NCBI GenBank assembly: GCA_963971575.1
Contig: OZ020624.1
Span: 7,126,903-7,190,902, forward strand
Length of the DNA stretch: 64,000 bases
From: Liopterus haemorrhoidalis
Taxonomy: Eukaryota; Arthropoda; Insecta; Coleoptera; Dytiscidae
Reading direction: 5' to 3'
Positions within the stretch are counted from its first letter, which is position 1. Each line of letters opens with the position of its first letter. Shown here piece by piece: positions 10,843 through 21,957 of this stretch. The position numbers were made by a program, and so were the translations under genes. Below the pieces are notes generated by a model. That model was not told where the DNA came from and ran no database searches. It saw only the letters and a list, made by a program, of their open reading frames with translations.

Positions 10843-12179
10843 GGCGGCGTACAACCCTATAGTCCTCAATAGTTTCTTATACAAAACTAATAATCGGAAA
10901 TAAAATTAATAACAATCTATATATCAAAATTTGCAGCGAATTTTTATCTATCTAATAGGATATTTTTAATTGGAGAAAAAACTGTTAAGTAGTTGTAAAT
11001 AAGCAAATTGCATTATAGACGCCATCTTGTAAACCAATTGACGCATATTTGCGTACTATGCGGCAAATTGTACCTAAAGCTTCATTCTACAAATATGATT
11101 GTAGCTATTTTGTTGTATTGTGAAAATTACTTATAGTTATTGTACTTGGTAATCTATTTTTGCCGCCCTCTTGTATCTGTCGCGGTTTTCAAAATTAGTG
11201 TTACGGGTAAAAATGATTTATGTTTCGTGAAGAATACGTGTATCAAGTGGCATTCTATTATCTTTAAGTATAATATTTTTCGACGAAGGCTCTAAACCAG
11301 GGATGAGCAACCTGCGGCCCGCGGGACGCATGCGGCCCGGCGTACTTTTTCGTGCGGCCCGTCAAAGATTTTGTCTGTTAAATTTCAAAAAAGGCCATTA
11401 AATTACAAAAGATACATATATATTTTAAAGCATAAATAAGAGCTGCTCTAAACCAGGGATGAGCAACCTTTTTTTACTACGGGCCAACTAGAAATTTAAA
11501 AATTTCCTGCGGGCCGCATATGAAATTTATTAAAATATGAACACAAGATGATAAACACAAATTATCTATTTATTAACAAAATAACAAAATTATTTAAAAA
11601 GATACACAAATGAAACATATAATAGAAATGCTAGGTATAAAAAAACAGTCAAAGATAATTATTATGGGGAAAAAATCATAAACAAATTTTAATGAGAAGT
11701 TTGGCATTACTTCTTTGCAACCAATTGCTCTATATTGCTCTTATTTATGCTTTAAAATATATCTATTTATTTTTTGTAATTTAATGGCCTTTTTTGAAAT
11801 TTGACAGACAAAAGCTTTGACGGGCCGCACGAAAAAGTAAGCCGGGCCGCGGGTTGCTCATCCCTGCTCTAAACTATAAGTAATCAAGTCGAAAAAAAAA
11901 TGACATATTATTTGAACATTTCTACACAAAACTATATAAATATAAAAGTTATTCGAAACCCAAAAATAGATTTAAAAAATTACAGAACAATATCGCTGAT
12001 ATCTATTTTTAAGTTATTGAGCGATAATATTTTTACAATAAATGTTTCTATAATTAAAACTATCATATTAGATAGATACAAATTCGGTGCAAAATTTGAT
12101 GTATAGGTTGATACTAATTTTATTTCAGATTGTTAGTTTTGTATAAGAAACTAGTAACCTCCGGGGGTTATACGCAGCC
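10843..12179 (+). mobile_element. TTAA-flanked non-autonomous (piggyBac-like) element, copy 1
   Basis: Bounded by TTAA at 10839-10842 and 12180-12183. Terminal inverted repeats of about 50 bp: the left end ggcggcgtacaaccctatag and the right end ...cgggggttatacgcagcc, continuing with tttcttatacaaaactaa in both arms. A second copy is at 44604-45363. This copy is longer because hAT sequence (11298-11866) is inserted inside it. No transposase frame. TTAA duplication suggests mobilisation by a piggyBac-type transposase. It fills most of the distal IR intron 1. Confidence 0.85.
11298..11866 (+). mobile_element. hAT non-autonomous element with rearranged extra end
   Basis: The 8-bp word CTCTAAAC occurs three times, at 11290-11297, 11446-11453 and 11867-11874. 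Between the second and third is a 413-bp element with termini cagggatgagcaacct and ggttgctcatccctg. Between the first and second is a 148-bp piece that starts with the same terminus and corresponds to the other end of the element in inverted orientation. The empty site survives in the sister copy near 45050 (ttctaaactataagg). Confidence 0.85.
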
Positions 12180-12244
12180 TTAAGTGTGTAAATGAAGCCA
12201 CTCCGGCTTAGGGTATATATATTATTTGTTTTTTTATTTTTCAG

Positions 12245-12534
12245 AGTTTAAGTCATTTCTTTGTGGAACAATCTCACCCAGACATAGATTCATTGTTCCG
12301 TTCTCGTGTGAACGCAGGAATGCTCCTTGGTTTGTGGTGGTGGGTGTGTTTGATTCTCTGTAACTTCTATAAGAGCTCAGTGTTGTCCACCATGGTGCAG
12401 CCGCCCAACTCTGAACCAGATGACATTGAGCAGTTGGTAAAAGCCGGATATAGGTTCGCTGGCAGCATACAGTATGCTGATATTATAAAGGATCTGCTGC
12501 ATGTACCTGATCCTTTATACAATGAAGCATTAAG
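12245..12534 (+). CDS. Ionotropic receptor, exon 2: pore region, TM2, start of S2
   Basis: Preceded by a polypyrimidine tract and tttttcag, and followed by the donor gttagt after ..gcattaag (phase 2). Encodes residues 380-475 plus two bases. SLSHFFVEQ...D is the pore segment, residues about 404-424 (GMLLGLWWWVCLILCNFY) are TM2, and SSVLSTMVQPPNSEPDDIEQ corresponds to the TM2-S2 linker of IRs (usually SYTA-L-AFLT...I--L--L), here strongly diverged. LVKAGYRFAGSIQYADIIKD begins S2. Joins exon 1 in phase 0 without gaining or losing a residue. Confidence 0.87.
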
Positions 12535-12587
12535 GTTAGTATTATACCTTACCCTTTTCACACTAGAACCAGATCTGTGATCTAGAG

Positions 12588-13438
12588 CAGTGTTTCTCAA
12601 AAAAGTCGCACCGCGGACCAGTATAATATATAATTTTCTAACGCGGACCACTAATAATATTTGTTGGTCAATTTTTTGCAAGAAAACAAATACAGTCGAT
12701 TCCGCTTAATTGGGACACATCGGGACCTAGGCATTTTGGCCCAATTAAGCGGCTGCCCCAATTAAGCGAATTTCACATAAAATTAAACAATGCATATTTT
12801 TCTTTCAATAATTTTATTTTATAAACTCTTGGACAAAACTATAAATTACATATAACCAAAAAATATAAACTTTTAAGAAAAAATAATAATAAATTCCAAA
12901 ATAAAATAATAAATACGTACATACAATTTAATTCAATTCAAAAATGCGTCAAGTGTAGTCTGTCTTTTGTTTTTGTAACATTTCACTTGTACAAAATCAG
13001 CACAGGTATTCAGTGCGGATGTAGGGCTCCCTTCATTTCCTTCCTGCATAAAGTAACGCTGTAATATTAAATTCTTTGTACATATTTTTTCTTGAGAATA
13101 TGTGTAACATAATATGTACTGTGATCTTAAATTTACTGTCCCAATTAAGCGGAATGTTGTCCCAATTAAACATGTAAATTTACTGTTGGTACCTTGGTTT
13201 GGTTTCTGTTCTTTGAGATTTGGCCCAAATAAGCGGCTGCCCCAGTTAAGCGGTGGCCCAATTAAGCGGAATCGTCTGTATATTTAATGTGCTACTAAAT
13301 ACATTTATTTTATTTGTAGAAAATCACAGAAAGTTTACAGATAATAAACAAAATATAAATTATTTACATAAATAATGTGTATAAATTTGCGGACCACTAA
13401 AATTTTTCTGGGGACCACAGGTGGAACGAAAAACACTG
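12588..13438 (+). mobile_element. hAT non-autonomous element
   Basis: Ends cagtgtttctcaaa and gaaaaacactg, flanked by ATCTAGAG (12580-12587) and GTCTAGAG (13439-13446), an 8-bp target duplication with one mismatch. Contains the phrase gcggaccacta near both ends and a nested MITE at 12693-13278. It starts only 53 bp after the IR exon 2 donor. Confidence 0.82.
12693..13278. mobile_element. Tc1/pogo-type MITE nested in the hAT
   Basis: Termini cagtcgattccgcttaattg and ttaagcggaatcgtctg, flanked by TA on both sides (12691-12692, 13279-13280). The subterminal regions repeat cccaattaagcgg several times on both sides, as in Tigger-like short elements. No coding sequence. Confidence 0.82.
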
Positions 13439-13446
13439 GTCTAGAG

Positions 13447-14021
13447 CAAGGATCGGCAAACTATCGATTGCGATCGACTGGTCTATCTTTAAGCAAACTA
13501 AAGTCGATTCCGAGCATCTTAAAAAAATACAATATAAAAATAGATCGTTGAAAATGTGGATCTTCAAAGATTTGTCTTGGTATATAGTCGATCTTATAGT
13601 ATAGATCAGTGGTTCCCAAACTTATTTTGTCGCGGAACCCCAAAGCGCTGTTCAAAAAATTACGGAACCCTTTTATTGGATTTTTTTTATACAACTTTGC
13701 ATTACTGTAAGCTTTTTCCATTTATAAATATGATAGAAAAGTAAGACTTTATAAATTAGTAGTTATTTTCATTGTCTTCCTAAAAACTAAAACATTAAAA
13801 TTTTAAAAAAAAATAAATAAAAAAATCATGAATTCATATTTTTCATATAAAAAGAATTCATTCTTTTGCTTTTTGAATGCTAATATCCTTTCAAAATTTG
13901 GTAAAATATTGGATAATCAAATTCGCATATCTGGTGAAACATTTAGTTTACTGCAATATTTCGATTTTGTATCAACGTATTTTAAAAATCTAGAGTCACA
14001 CGTGTACGTAGTTGCAAACGG
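13447..14021. other. Fragments of two further hAT elements
   Basis: caaggatcggcaaactatcg (13448) and cagtggttcccaaacttatt (13606) both look like hAT left ends (CA-GG-TCGGCAAAC and CAGTGGTTCCCAAAC types). I could not find matching right ends or target duplications, so these are probably truncated. Confidence 0.5.
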
Positions 14022-15425
14022 AGTCTGGTGCCTACGTCGAAAGATACTGCACTTGATGATAATGGAATGCCATTTGGCACACGTGTTCCTTATAAAAATT
14101 AAATCATTTTGACCCGCAGCACCTATTTGTGAATCGAGGCAAATTCAAGATGGCGGCGAAACTAGCGCGCCAATTACGATAACGATAACTGATTCTTATG
14201 ATACAGCAAAATAGCTAAATACATATTTGTACAATGGACCTTTAGCTACAATTTGCCGCGTCGTATGCGAATTTCCGTCACTTAGTTTACAAGACACCGT
14301 CCATAGTTCATTCTCAGACGCAAAAAAGTGATTTCCGAAATGGCTAACGAATTTCGTATAATATGGCCCGTTTTCTATTAACTTAATGCCGTAGATTACG
14401 AATCTGTTATCAAAATGGCGAAAATTTAAAATTTTGATAGATTTTTTTCCCAAATTCGAGACAAGATGATATTCTCTATCACTGCAAATCTGCGTATATT
14501 AATATTTTGTTTCAATTCTTTCTAAATCTGTAGGGCATATCCTTGGCTACAAGAATATGTGCGGAATTTTTCTCTGCGGGGCTCCAAAATTAAGGTAGTG
14601 GCCGAAATGTGTAAAGTCTCAACTTCGTATTATATTGACACTCTTTATATCGTTTTCGACCAAATCAGACCTGTAAATTACAAAAATGAAATAAAAAATG
14701 GCATATGACTTGTTAATATTCGGATTTTGCCCAAAATGAAATTAAAAAAAAATACATATCCGGCCGGAACGGCTGTAAATTATGACATTTAAGTAAGATA
14801 CTCCACGCATATACGGAATGCATCAATTTGCTTAGGTTTGTTCGCAGCACCTGGTCTCAAATGAAGCCGCTTTCGAAATAACGCTCGAAAATCGAATTTT
14901 ATTATTTACATCAAATTTGTTGAGTTGTATATCAATTTCGGGTATATTGAGGTCGTAGATTTTGAAAATTGAGTTAATTTAAAGATTTGCTACACATAAG
15001 ATTGTATTTTGCCCGAAAAAAAAATAATTACATGTATTATTTACATAGCAGTGAGATTCATTACACAACAGTGAAGTGTCTCTCCATCCAAAAGAGTAGT
15101 ATATAGCAGTTCTGACAAAATAATATAGATTACTACACACTTAATACGATTCTAATGGTGGCCGAAAACTATTCTTTCGAAAATGGTTAAAATATTCTCA
15201 TATATTTTTACCAGTTATTAGGACAACATTTTAATGTGTTGATAGTTCCTTTATGTTTGCTTATAATTCAGGAATTATTCAGGAGGAAGTTAGTATTATT
15301 GGCACATATAGAGGATATATCAACACATTAAAATGTTGTCCTGATAACTGGTAAAAATATCTGAGAATATTTTCCCATCATTAAGTGCAGTATCGACGGA
15401 AAATATGGTGCGTAGGCACTAGACT
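14022..15425. repeat. Diverged, partly inverted relative of the TTAA element family
   Basis: Segments at 14022-14065 (gtctggtgcctacgtcgaaa) and 15374-15425 (inverted: cgtaggcactagact) face each other, and both resemble the inner segment attatctttaagtataatat...cgacgaagg of the TTAA elements. 14200-14290 also matches those elements on the reverse strand (tagctacaatttgccgcg). The block ends 35 bp before IR exon 3. Confidence 0.6.
15188..15375. repeat. Inverted repeat with arms of about 58 bp
   Basis: Left arm contains ttaccagttattaggacaac and the right arm gttgtcctgataactggtaa; the match continues outward to aaaatattctca and tgagaatatttt. The loop is about 60 bp. It would form a strong hairpin in the IR pre-mRNA (intron 2). 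Confidence 0.85.
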
Positions 15426-15459
15426 ATTTAGCTAGTTAATAATAAATTAATCTTTATAG

Positions 15460-15710
15460 AAAAACATTTTTCGGTGAAGATGCATGTGATGTGCTACATA
15501 AAATACTACCAGGACACGTTGCAATGCTGGACGAATACTCAGAATTACAGTTTGAACTAAAAACAATATGTGTGCTACCAGATGCCAGTGTGATGGAAAA
15601 ATTTAGAATTGCTAGAAAACCAGTAAGATCTTCCGGACATGGGTGGGCTACACAACTAGGAGCCCCGTACAGGCCGGCACTGGATTATTACATGAGTCTG
15701 GTACTTAGTG
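15460..15710 (+). CDS. Ionotropic receptor, exon 3: S2 ligand-binding lobe
   Basis: Acceptor tctttatag precedes 15460; donor gtaagt follows 15710. Entered in phase 2 (completing Arg476) and left with one base of residue 560. Encodes KTFFGEDACDVLHKILPGHV, then DEYSELQFELKTICVLPDAS and RSSGHGWATQLGAPYRPALD, the distal S2 region that packs before TM3 in ionotropic receptors. No stop or frameshift. It is a typical small internal exon, flanked tightly by repeats on its 5' side. Confidence 0.87.
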
Positions 15711-15973
15711 GTAAGTTACAATTATTTTACATTTTTATTTATTTCAAAATAAATATTATAAAAATAACATGAAATCAATGTTAAAAATTAAATTATTATT
15801 TTTTATTTATTTATACTATTTATTTAAGTTATTAAGAATTAAAGTTTTACATTTATTTAATTTTAATAAAATAGCAGTCTTTAAAACATGGAGAATATAC
15901 CGGATGATCAATATTGATTATCTTGGCCGCTCCACTGCAATAGTTTTTTAGCCGCTTACCAATTATGGTGAAC
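15711..15973. other. IR intron 3, proximal part
   Basis: AT-rich sequence after the exon 3 donor, with no recognised element before the repeat at 15974. Confidence 0.5.
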
Positions 15974-16764
15974 AGACCATATTAGTGTGTCGTCACATAC
16001 ATGTGCTGCCATCTGAGAGTTGAGTCCTTTTGCAGTTTAAAATACATGGGACATTGCTTTTGTTACCTTAATTTTATAAATATTTTCAATTTTAGAGCAA
16101 AAAATATGTATTTTTGATAAATATATACTAATATATACAGTCCAGACACTTTATATTATAGAATAATGATTTTATAAATATATAAATAAGGATTCGAAGA
16201 TATATTTCTAGGTTACGTTTTTAAATAATATGAAAATCGGAATATCTTTAGTATTTATTTAATTAACACTAAGTAATCATTAATATTTTGTTTTAGAATG
16301 CATATTGGTGTATTGTTTTGCTCCGAATTGTAACAATTACATCTATATTATTAATTGCAAATTTTTTCGTTTTTTGACAGATGAAAATGAAAAACAATAA
16401 TGGAAAATTAAAAACAACATATTATTCCTTTAAACCATTTAGATATGGCACACACACTTATTGCTATGTTACTTGCAATAATAACTATTATTAACGTAAA
16501 TTTTTCATAATTAACCTGCAAAATAATACTGTTCTGCAAAAATAATGACATATTAAATTATAATGTATAAAATAAGAATTTTAATAAATAAATATTGACT
16601 TGTAGTTTTGATGTGAAGCACTCTCTTACTTTGAAAACTTAATTTATATTTCCAAAATACAATTTAACAAAAAAACAACATGCTAAATTCAAATAAAAGG
16701 AATCCAACCGCGAGATGGCAGCACTGATTCCCATTTTGTGACGTAGTTACTAATATGGTCTATT
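15974..16764 (+). mobile_element. Non-autonomous DNA element of about 790 bp, copy 1
   Basis: Ends agaccatattagtgtgtcgt and acgtagttactaatatggtc form an imperfect inverted repeat. A nearly identical copy, differing by a handful of bases over the whole length, lies at 53620-54412 in the same orientation. No reading frame of note. The high similarity implies recent movement, or gene conversion. Confidence 0.85.
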
Positions 16765-17144
16765 AGACTAAATGTGCGTGATACATGCATAGGTAGATTT
16801 TGACATTTTATTTGGATGATTATTCAGTATACAAGGAGTCCTAAATAACTTGTTAAGCATGGAGATCTCGAGAACGTTAAGAGATATGAAGTCGATTAAA
16901 ATAGACCAGCGTTTCCCAAAGTGTGGGTCGCGACCCAGCACCGGGTCGCAGAAATAAATTTTGCCGTGTCGCGAAATAATTGTAAAAACATAAAAAAATA
17001 TTTTTTTTGTACATATTATTTTTTTTTACGTCAGTTAATCACTAGAATAGTGTGTTATTTATGCTCTTTATTACTATACTATATTCTTTATTGCTATACT
17101 ATAATCTTTATTACTATACCATATTCTTTATTACTATTTATTAC

Positions 17145-17355
17145 CAGAGCCGCAGTTAGGGGGGTGGGCGGAGGGGGCGACGGCCCCTAGCGCACTAAGG
17201 AAAAGGGCGCCGATGAGCTTGACTAAGGAGCGCCACATTACGAAAGTGAGGATCTTTATTTATTTTTTTTTGCTCTTCACTTGGAATTTTCGATGTGAGG
17301 ACCTTTTTAGGGTTTTGTAGGTATGACCAAAAAACCCTTATACCGTCATTTTGTC

Positions 17356-17409
<54 letters not shown>

Positions 17410-17972
17410 TCGGTAAAAATTGTAGCCAAACGGCTAAACCTAGAGAGTTGAAATTTGGCATTCTTATACAACTCTTTGACCCGCACATAGGAAAAATACT
17501 AAAACATCTAAAAAACATATCCCCCTAAAAATATAAACAAATATGTGCTCATCGAAAAAAAAATATATTTTTTTATAATTCTGAGTAGGGTATTAAATGA
17601 AAGCCCTTGGTACGTGGATTAACGATCAAATTTTTATTTTTGCAAAATAAATTATTTTGAAGCGATTTTTGCCAAAATTGTGCAAAAAATTTTTTGTCCC
17701 ACACCCTGTAGCCCAGATGGTTTAAACTAAAAATCTGAAAAAATTCTAAGTAATGTACATTGGTGTGAACCGGAATAGTTCAACAGGAATTTTTGATCAG
17801 ATTAGGTTTTTGGAAAAAAACGCATTTTTTGTGATTTTTGGCTAATAATGTACACAAGTTATAGCTTTGTAACAAGCAACACTCTAACGTGTGTGCTGGT
17901 CTAGTGGTATTTGACGCTAACTTTTCACCCATGTAACCCGATCCGATGGGGATCGAACCCTGGAGAAGAGAC

Positions 17973-18007
<35 letters not shown>

Positions 18008-18492
18008 ATTTCTATATTGTTTAAATTATTTTTTCAAAATTCTAATTATATTTTGGCAAATGTTGCATTTAATTTTTAAAAGCGTAAATTTAATAGCCAG
18101 TGGAAATTGTTTAAATTATAATTTAATTCTGTTTCAATGTACACGAAATCAGAGGGGCGGAACTTATAACAACCAATGGAAGCCATAGGCGCAATTTTTA
18201 AAATTCTTAATGAACCTTGCTATATAAAAAAAAAATACTGCACATATTTAGAAACCTAAATAATGGTATTAGGCGTTCGAATTAAAATTAACAAAAAAAA
18301 TATTTTAATATAAAATTTGTTTTCGCATCCAAAATAATCATCATTCACTTACTAAATACCTGCAAAACCCTGAAATGTGTGAAAATTCACACTTCACATA
18401 AATTTTTTTTTTGCTCATCACTTGGAATTATTTGTCAAGGGCGCCAAAACGCCGTTTCGCCCCTAGCGCAAGTTTTCCTTACTGCGGCTCTG
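17145..18492 (+). mobile_element. hAT element, middle member of the nest
   Basis: Termini cagagccgcagttagg and ccttactgcggctctg, flanked by TTTATTAC at 17137-17144 and 18493-18500. GC-rich subterminal sequence (ggcccctagcgc...gggcgcc) mirrors the right end. It is interrupted by a full F1 copy at 17309-18410, leaving only about 250 bp of its own sequence. Confidence 0.9.
17309..18410 (+). repeat. Dispersed repeat family F1, copy d (full length, innermost)
   Basis: Complete F1 from agggttttgtaggtatgacc to cacacttcacataaattttt, with a GTCT run at about 17357-17410 and an AT run at 17973-17994. The tRNA-like middle reads gtctagtggtatttgacgct ... gggatcgaaccct, unlike copy c in detail. Confidence 0.88.
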
Positions 18493-18819
18493 TTTATTAC
18501 TCTTTATTACTATATGCTTTAAAATAAAATTCGCGAAAGGTGGGTCGCGAAAAATTTTAAAACTTCGTACCGGGTCGCGGTCAAAAAAGTTTGGGAACCG
18601 CTGAAATAGACCAAAGTTGCCGCATTAACGGACCATTGTAAATTTTCTGATTTTTAATTTTTGCTTATAACTTCCAAAATTGAAATGATGAATTTACAGG
18701 GATTCTCAATTTTTATTTTTTATCGCGTACTGTTTTCAACTTAACTCCGTATATAATACGAAAAATTAAGAAAATAATCGCTGTATTATAGATAGCTATT
18801 AAAACAAAAATCAAAAGTA

Positions 18820-19191
18820 CCCAGCAAACATTCAGCTAACGGCCGAATGCTGGCAAACTGCTTTTATGCTGGTAAATTACTGGCACCAAAAGTAAGTGCA
18901 ACGCCAGTATTAATAATGTACTTCACATTTGTATTTCGCATTCCGCCTATACGAAGTACTTTACCAGCATTTTATAAGCACTCTTCTTCACTCATACTTT
19001 TTACTTAAAACCATCAGAAATAAATCTTGCAACTAATGCGATTATTTTGCACTTTACCGTTGCTGGGCCAGCAACTGATACATCAATGGGCCAGTAACGG
19101 CCCCGGGGACACCGGGGTACAGGCCCATTACTTTCAATGCCGGGGAGTATGTGCTTTACCAGTACTGGCCCGTGTAAAAATGTTTGCTGGG
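18820..19191 (+). mobile_element. 372-bp MITE with CCCAGCAAAC ends, copy 1
   Basis: Begins cccagcaaacatt and ends aatgtttgctggg. A copy of identical length lies in inverted orientation at 32223-32594. Flanks suggest a 2-bp TA duplication. Internal GC-rich stretch (ggccccggggacaccggggt). No coding sequence. Confidence 0.88.
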
Positions 19192-19351
19192 TAGACCTTA
19201 ATGTACCATGCACTCAAAAAGAAATTACATAAGGGTTGGCTGTGGAAAAATAAAATAATGTGTCCTGCAAGCTTGAACTCTCAATTAATTAACTGTCATC
19301 ACTGTTGTTGTCATAAGTTTCTATTGAAAATTCAATGAAGCTACAATTATA

Positions 19352-20441
19352 ATGGTTTTTACAATAGAACACAAAAAATTTATGATTGAATCATACTGTC
19401 GAAATGGTGTACGAGTGAACGGCGAATGGATTTACAGTGCGGTGTCATGTTTAGAGGAATTTCGGCTACAATTTCCAGATATTGCTTTCCTTGAAGGAGA
19501 TTTTTACAGCGCACTTAGAAGATGTATTGATTTATTCCAAGATACAGGGAGCATTACTCATAAGGATAAAACTGGAAGGCTAACAGTTCGTACTCAAAAT
19601 ACAGTTGATGATGTTCGCCAACGTATGAACGAGCAACCCATTACATCACTACGTACACTGTCGCAAGAGACTGTTTTATCATTAGGAACTTGCCATACTA
19701 TTGTCAAAAAAGATTTAAAGCTATTCCCATACAAAATTCTTGCTTTACATGAGTTGCTGCCAGCAGATTACAATAGGCGAATTGTGTATTGCCACTGGTC
19801 CCAACAAAATTTAATTAATAATGATGAATTTTAAATTGTTAAATTTAACGTTTTTTTCTGACGAGGCCTGGTTCACCCTTTTGGGGTATATTAATTCACA
19901 AAATATGAGGTTATAGAATGCTCAAAATCCTCATACTTTTCGTGAAACTCCCCTTCACCCGTTAAAAGTTGGTGTTTGGATTGCTGTTTCTCGAATACGT
20001 ATTATCGGACCCATATTTTTCCGCGAAACTGTTACTGCTCAGAGATACCGGAATATTGTTCGTGAATTTATTAATCAGCTTCAAGAGGATGAGCTCCAGC
20101 AAGGCTACTTCCAACAGGATGGCGCGACTGCCCACACCGCTCAAGAGACCATCAATTACCGTCGTGAATTTTTTGACGATCGAATAATTAGTTTACATTC
20201 AAATCCAGAATTTCCACCTAGATCACCAGATTTGACTATTTTCGATCACTTTATATTTCTTCATCTGAAAAATAATGTATACAAGGCTCCTATTAACAAT
20301 ATCGAGGAACTGCAAAACAGAATTACCGAACAATGTGCCAATATAACTCCTCAAATTCTTATAAATGCTTTTAATAGTATGAAAAGACGAGGAAATTTGT
20401 GTCTGCAGGAAAATGGTGGACATTTTGAACATCTTCTTTAG
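19352..20441 (+). pseudogene. DDE transposase relic (DUF4817-type N-terminus)
   Basis: The first frame (19352-19834) encodes a helix-turn-helix region starting MVFTIEHKKFMIESYCRNG, like the DUF4817 domain in front of many insect mariner-like transposases, then the HTH linker. After one or more frameshifts near 19835-19990 the catalytic part continues: FFSDEAWFTLLGYINSQN (first Asp), GYFQQDGATAHTAQETINY (second Asp) and PEFPPRSPDLTIFDHF (third acidic position), ending VCLQENGGHFEHLL-like at 20441. The product would be about 340 residues if whole. Broken frame means it is dead. Inverted termini were not identified. Located in IR intron 3. Confidence 0.82.
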
Positions 20442-20624
20442 TTTTTTATGTTTATTTTTCTGTACCTGTGAAATCAAAAATTATATTGTATAAATTTGTA
20501 TTTAGCTGGCTAATATGGTTGTATAGACTAATGGCCAATAAAACAATATAATTAAAACAAATAAAAAATAATTTCCAATTTTAATGATTAAATAGGCTGT
20601 GCCTAAACGTTAGTCAATATAAAT

Positions 20625-20950
20625 CTGACAATAATATATATACGTATATTTCCAATGTACGGCACTGAACATCTGTCAACTTGGACTAAAAACAATATTT
20701 TAACATGTAATTCGCCGACCGGCGTAGCGTAGTGGTAAAAAATTTGCTTTACGTTGCTAAGGTCTCGGGTTCGAATCCAGTTCAGGCATGGAAATTTTCA
20801 CAAATAAAAATTGTCCTGGCTAATTGCCACAACAACAAAGGCGATTAAATTAAAAAAAAAAAAAACATTGTAATAGGGATGGTGTTATAAACCAATCAGA
20901 AACAAGGACAAACAGCTCCTATCTTCTTACACACATTTTTCTAATCTGAC
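20625..20950 (-). repeat. Partial copy of the element at 55240-56065, split by a SINE
   Basis: Reverse complement of 55265-55395 (for example ggacaaacagctcctatctt and ttggactaaaaacaatattt), with the SINE at 20712-20864 inserted in the middle. Confidence 0.75.
20712..20864 (+). mobile_element. tRNA-derived SINE
   Basis: Contains a perfect RNA polymerase III A box TAGCGTAGTGG (20725-20735) and B box GGTTCGAATCC (20768-20778), followed by an unrelated body and a poly(A) tail. Flanked by acatgtaat and acattgtaat, an imperfect target-site duplication; the unoccupied sequence can be inferred from the element at 55240-56065. Short retroposon needing a partner LINE. Confidence 0.88.
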
Positions 20951-21136
20951 ATAGAGCATAGTTACAACTTACCATATTTCTTATATAATACTTACTTTCA
21001 AGAAACCTGCTCGGATGTTTCATCATTGTATCTTCATTTAAGTTGATCTTACTGAGGTAAAAATTCGTTTCTTTTGATTTTCTTGTTACCTTTCTTATGT
21101 AATCTAATGTAAATATTTTTACATTAAAATACTAAA

Positions 21137-21905
21137 ATGGCTGCTTTCAATTGTTATGTAGACCGATTATTAAAAGTTCCACTCTCTGATGAAGACTACA
21201 ATCTGGAATTACAAACTATTTACAAAATTGCAATTAATAACGGTTATAACAAGGCTGAAATTGACAAAATTATTAGAAAAAAGCGCAAAAAACTTTTATT
21301 AACATATTTTTATCCCCCAAGTATACCTGATACAAAAATTTATAAAAAAATACCCTTTCACGGCCAGGTTAGTTTCAAAATAGGATCAAAATTAAAGAAA
21401 TCAAATATAACCCCAGCCTTTTATAATAAACATACAATTAAAAATTTACTCGTTAATAATAAATTAGATAAAACTGATTTACACAAAAAAAGTGGAGTTT
21501 ATCAAGCATCGTGCCAAGATTTCTCAACAATATATATAGGTCAAACTGGTCGAAAATTTGCTACAAGATTTGGTGAACATTTGAAAGCCATCCAAAATAA
21601 CAAAGTAGAACAGTCCAACAATAAAAGCCTTAAACTGAACCTTTTAGAATACCGAGAAATTCACAAAAATATTAACTCTGGAATTCCCTTAATGAATGAC
21701 CAGATTGACGTTTACAACTCACCCCTAATAAATCGGTAAATAACTTTTTTCCCTTATCTGCTAATTTGGTTTACACTTGTATTCCCTACAATAATATTTG
21801 TTCCCACTAAATGTATTTGTTAAAAAATAAGTTTAGTTTGTAATTGAAACTCCTGTTGATGGCGTCACTGCCGAAATACGTATAGAGTATATTAAACTGA
21901 TATTT
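21137..21905 (+). pseudogene. Penelope-like element, 3' part with GIY-YIG endonuclease
   Basis: A 200-residue open frame (21137-21739). Its first half resembles the RT-to-endonuclease linker of Penelope-like elements (NGYNKAEIDKIIRKKRKK). Its second half is a GIY-YIG nuclease domain: KSGVYQASCQDFSTIYIGQT then GRKFATRFGEHLKA, with the paired GVY/YIG strands and conserved Arg and Glu. The RT is missing, so the copy is 5'-truncated. The 3' UTR-like tail (gatggcgtcactgccgaaat) runs to about 21905, some 50 bp before the acceptor of IR exon 4. Confidence 0.82.
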
Positions 21906-21957
21906 GTGAAACTTACCGAGTGTTTTATTTATTAATCTCAAATATTTTTCTTTTTAG

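Larger units (their letters stand above)
16907..18603 (+). mobile_element. hAT element, outer member of a three-level nest
   Basis: Termini cagcgtttcccaaagtgtgg and aagtttgggaaccgctg, flanked on both sides by the 8-bp duplication AAATAGAC (16899-16906, 18604-18611). Phrases such as gggtcgcgacc near the left end and ccgggtcgcggtc near the right end are subterminal inverted repeats. Most of its length is the inserted hAT at 17145-18492. No transposase frame. Confidence 0.9.
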
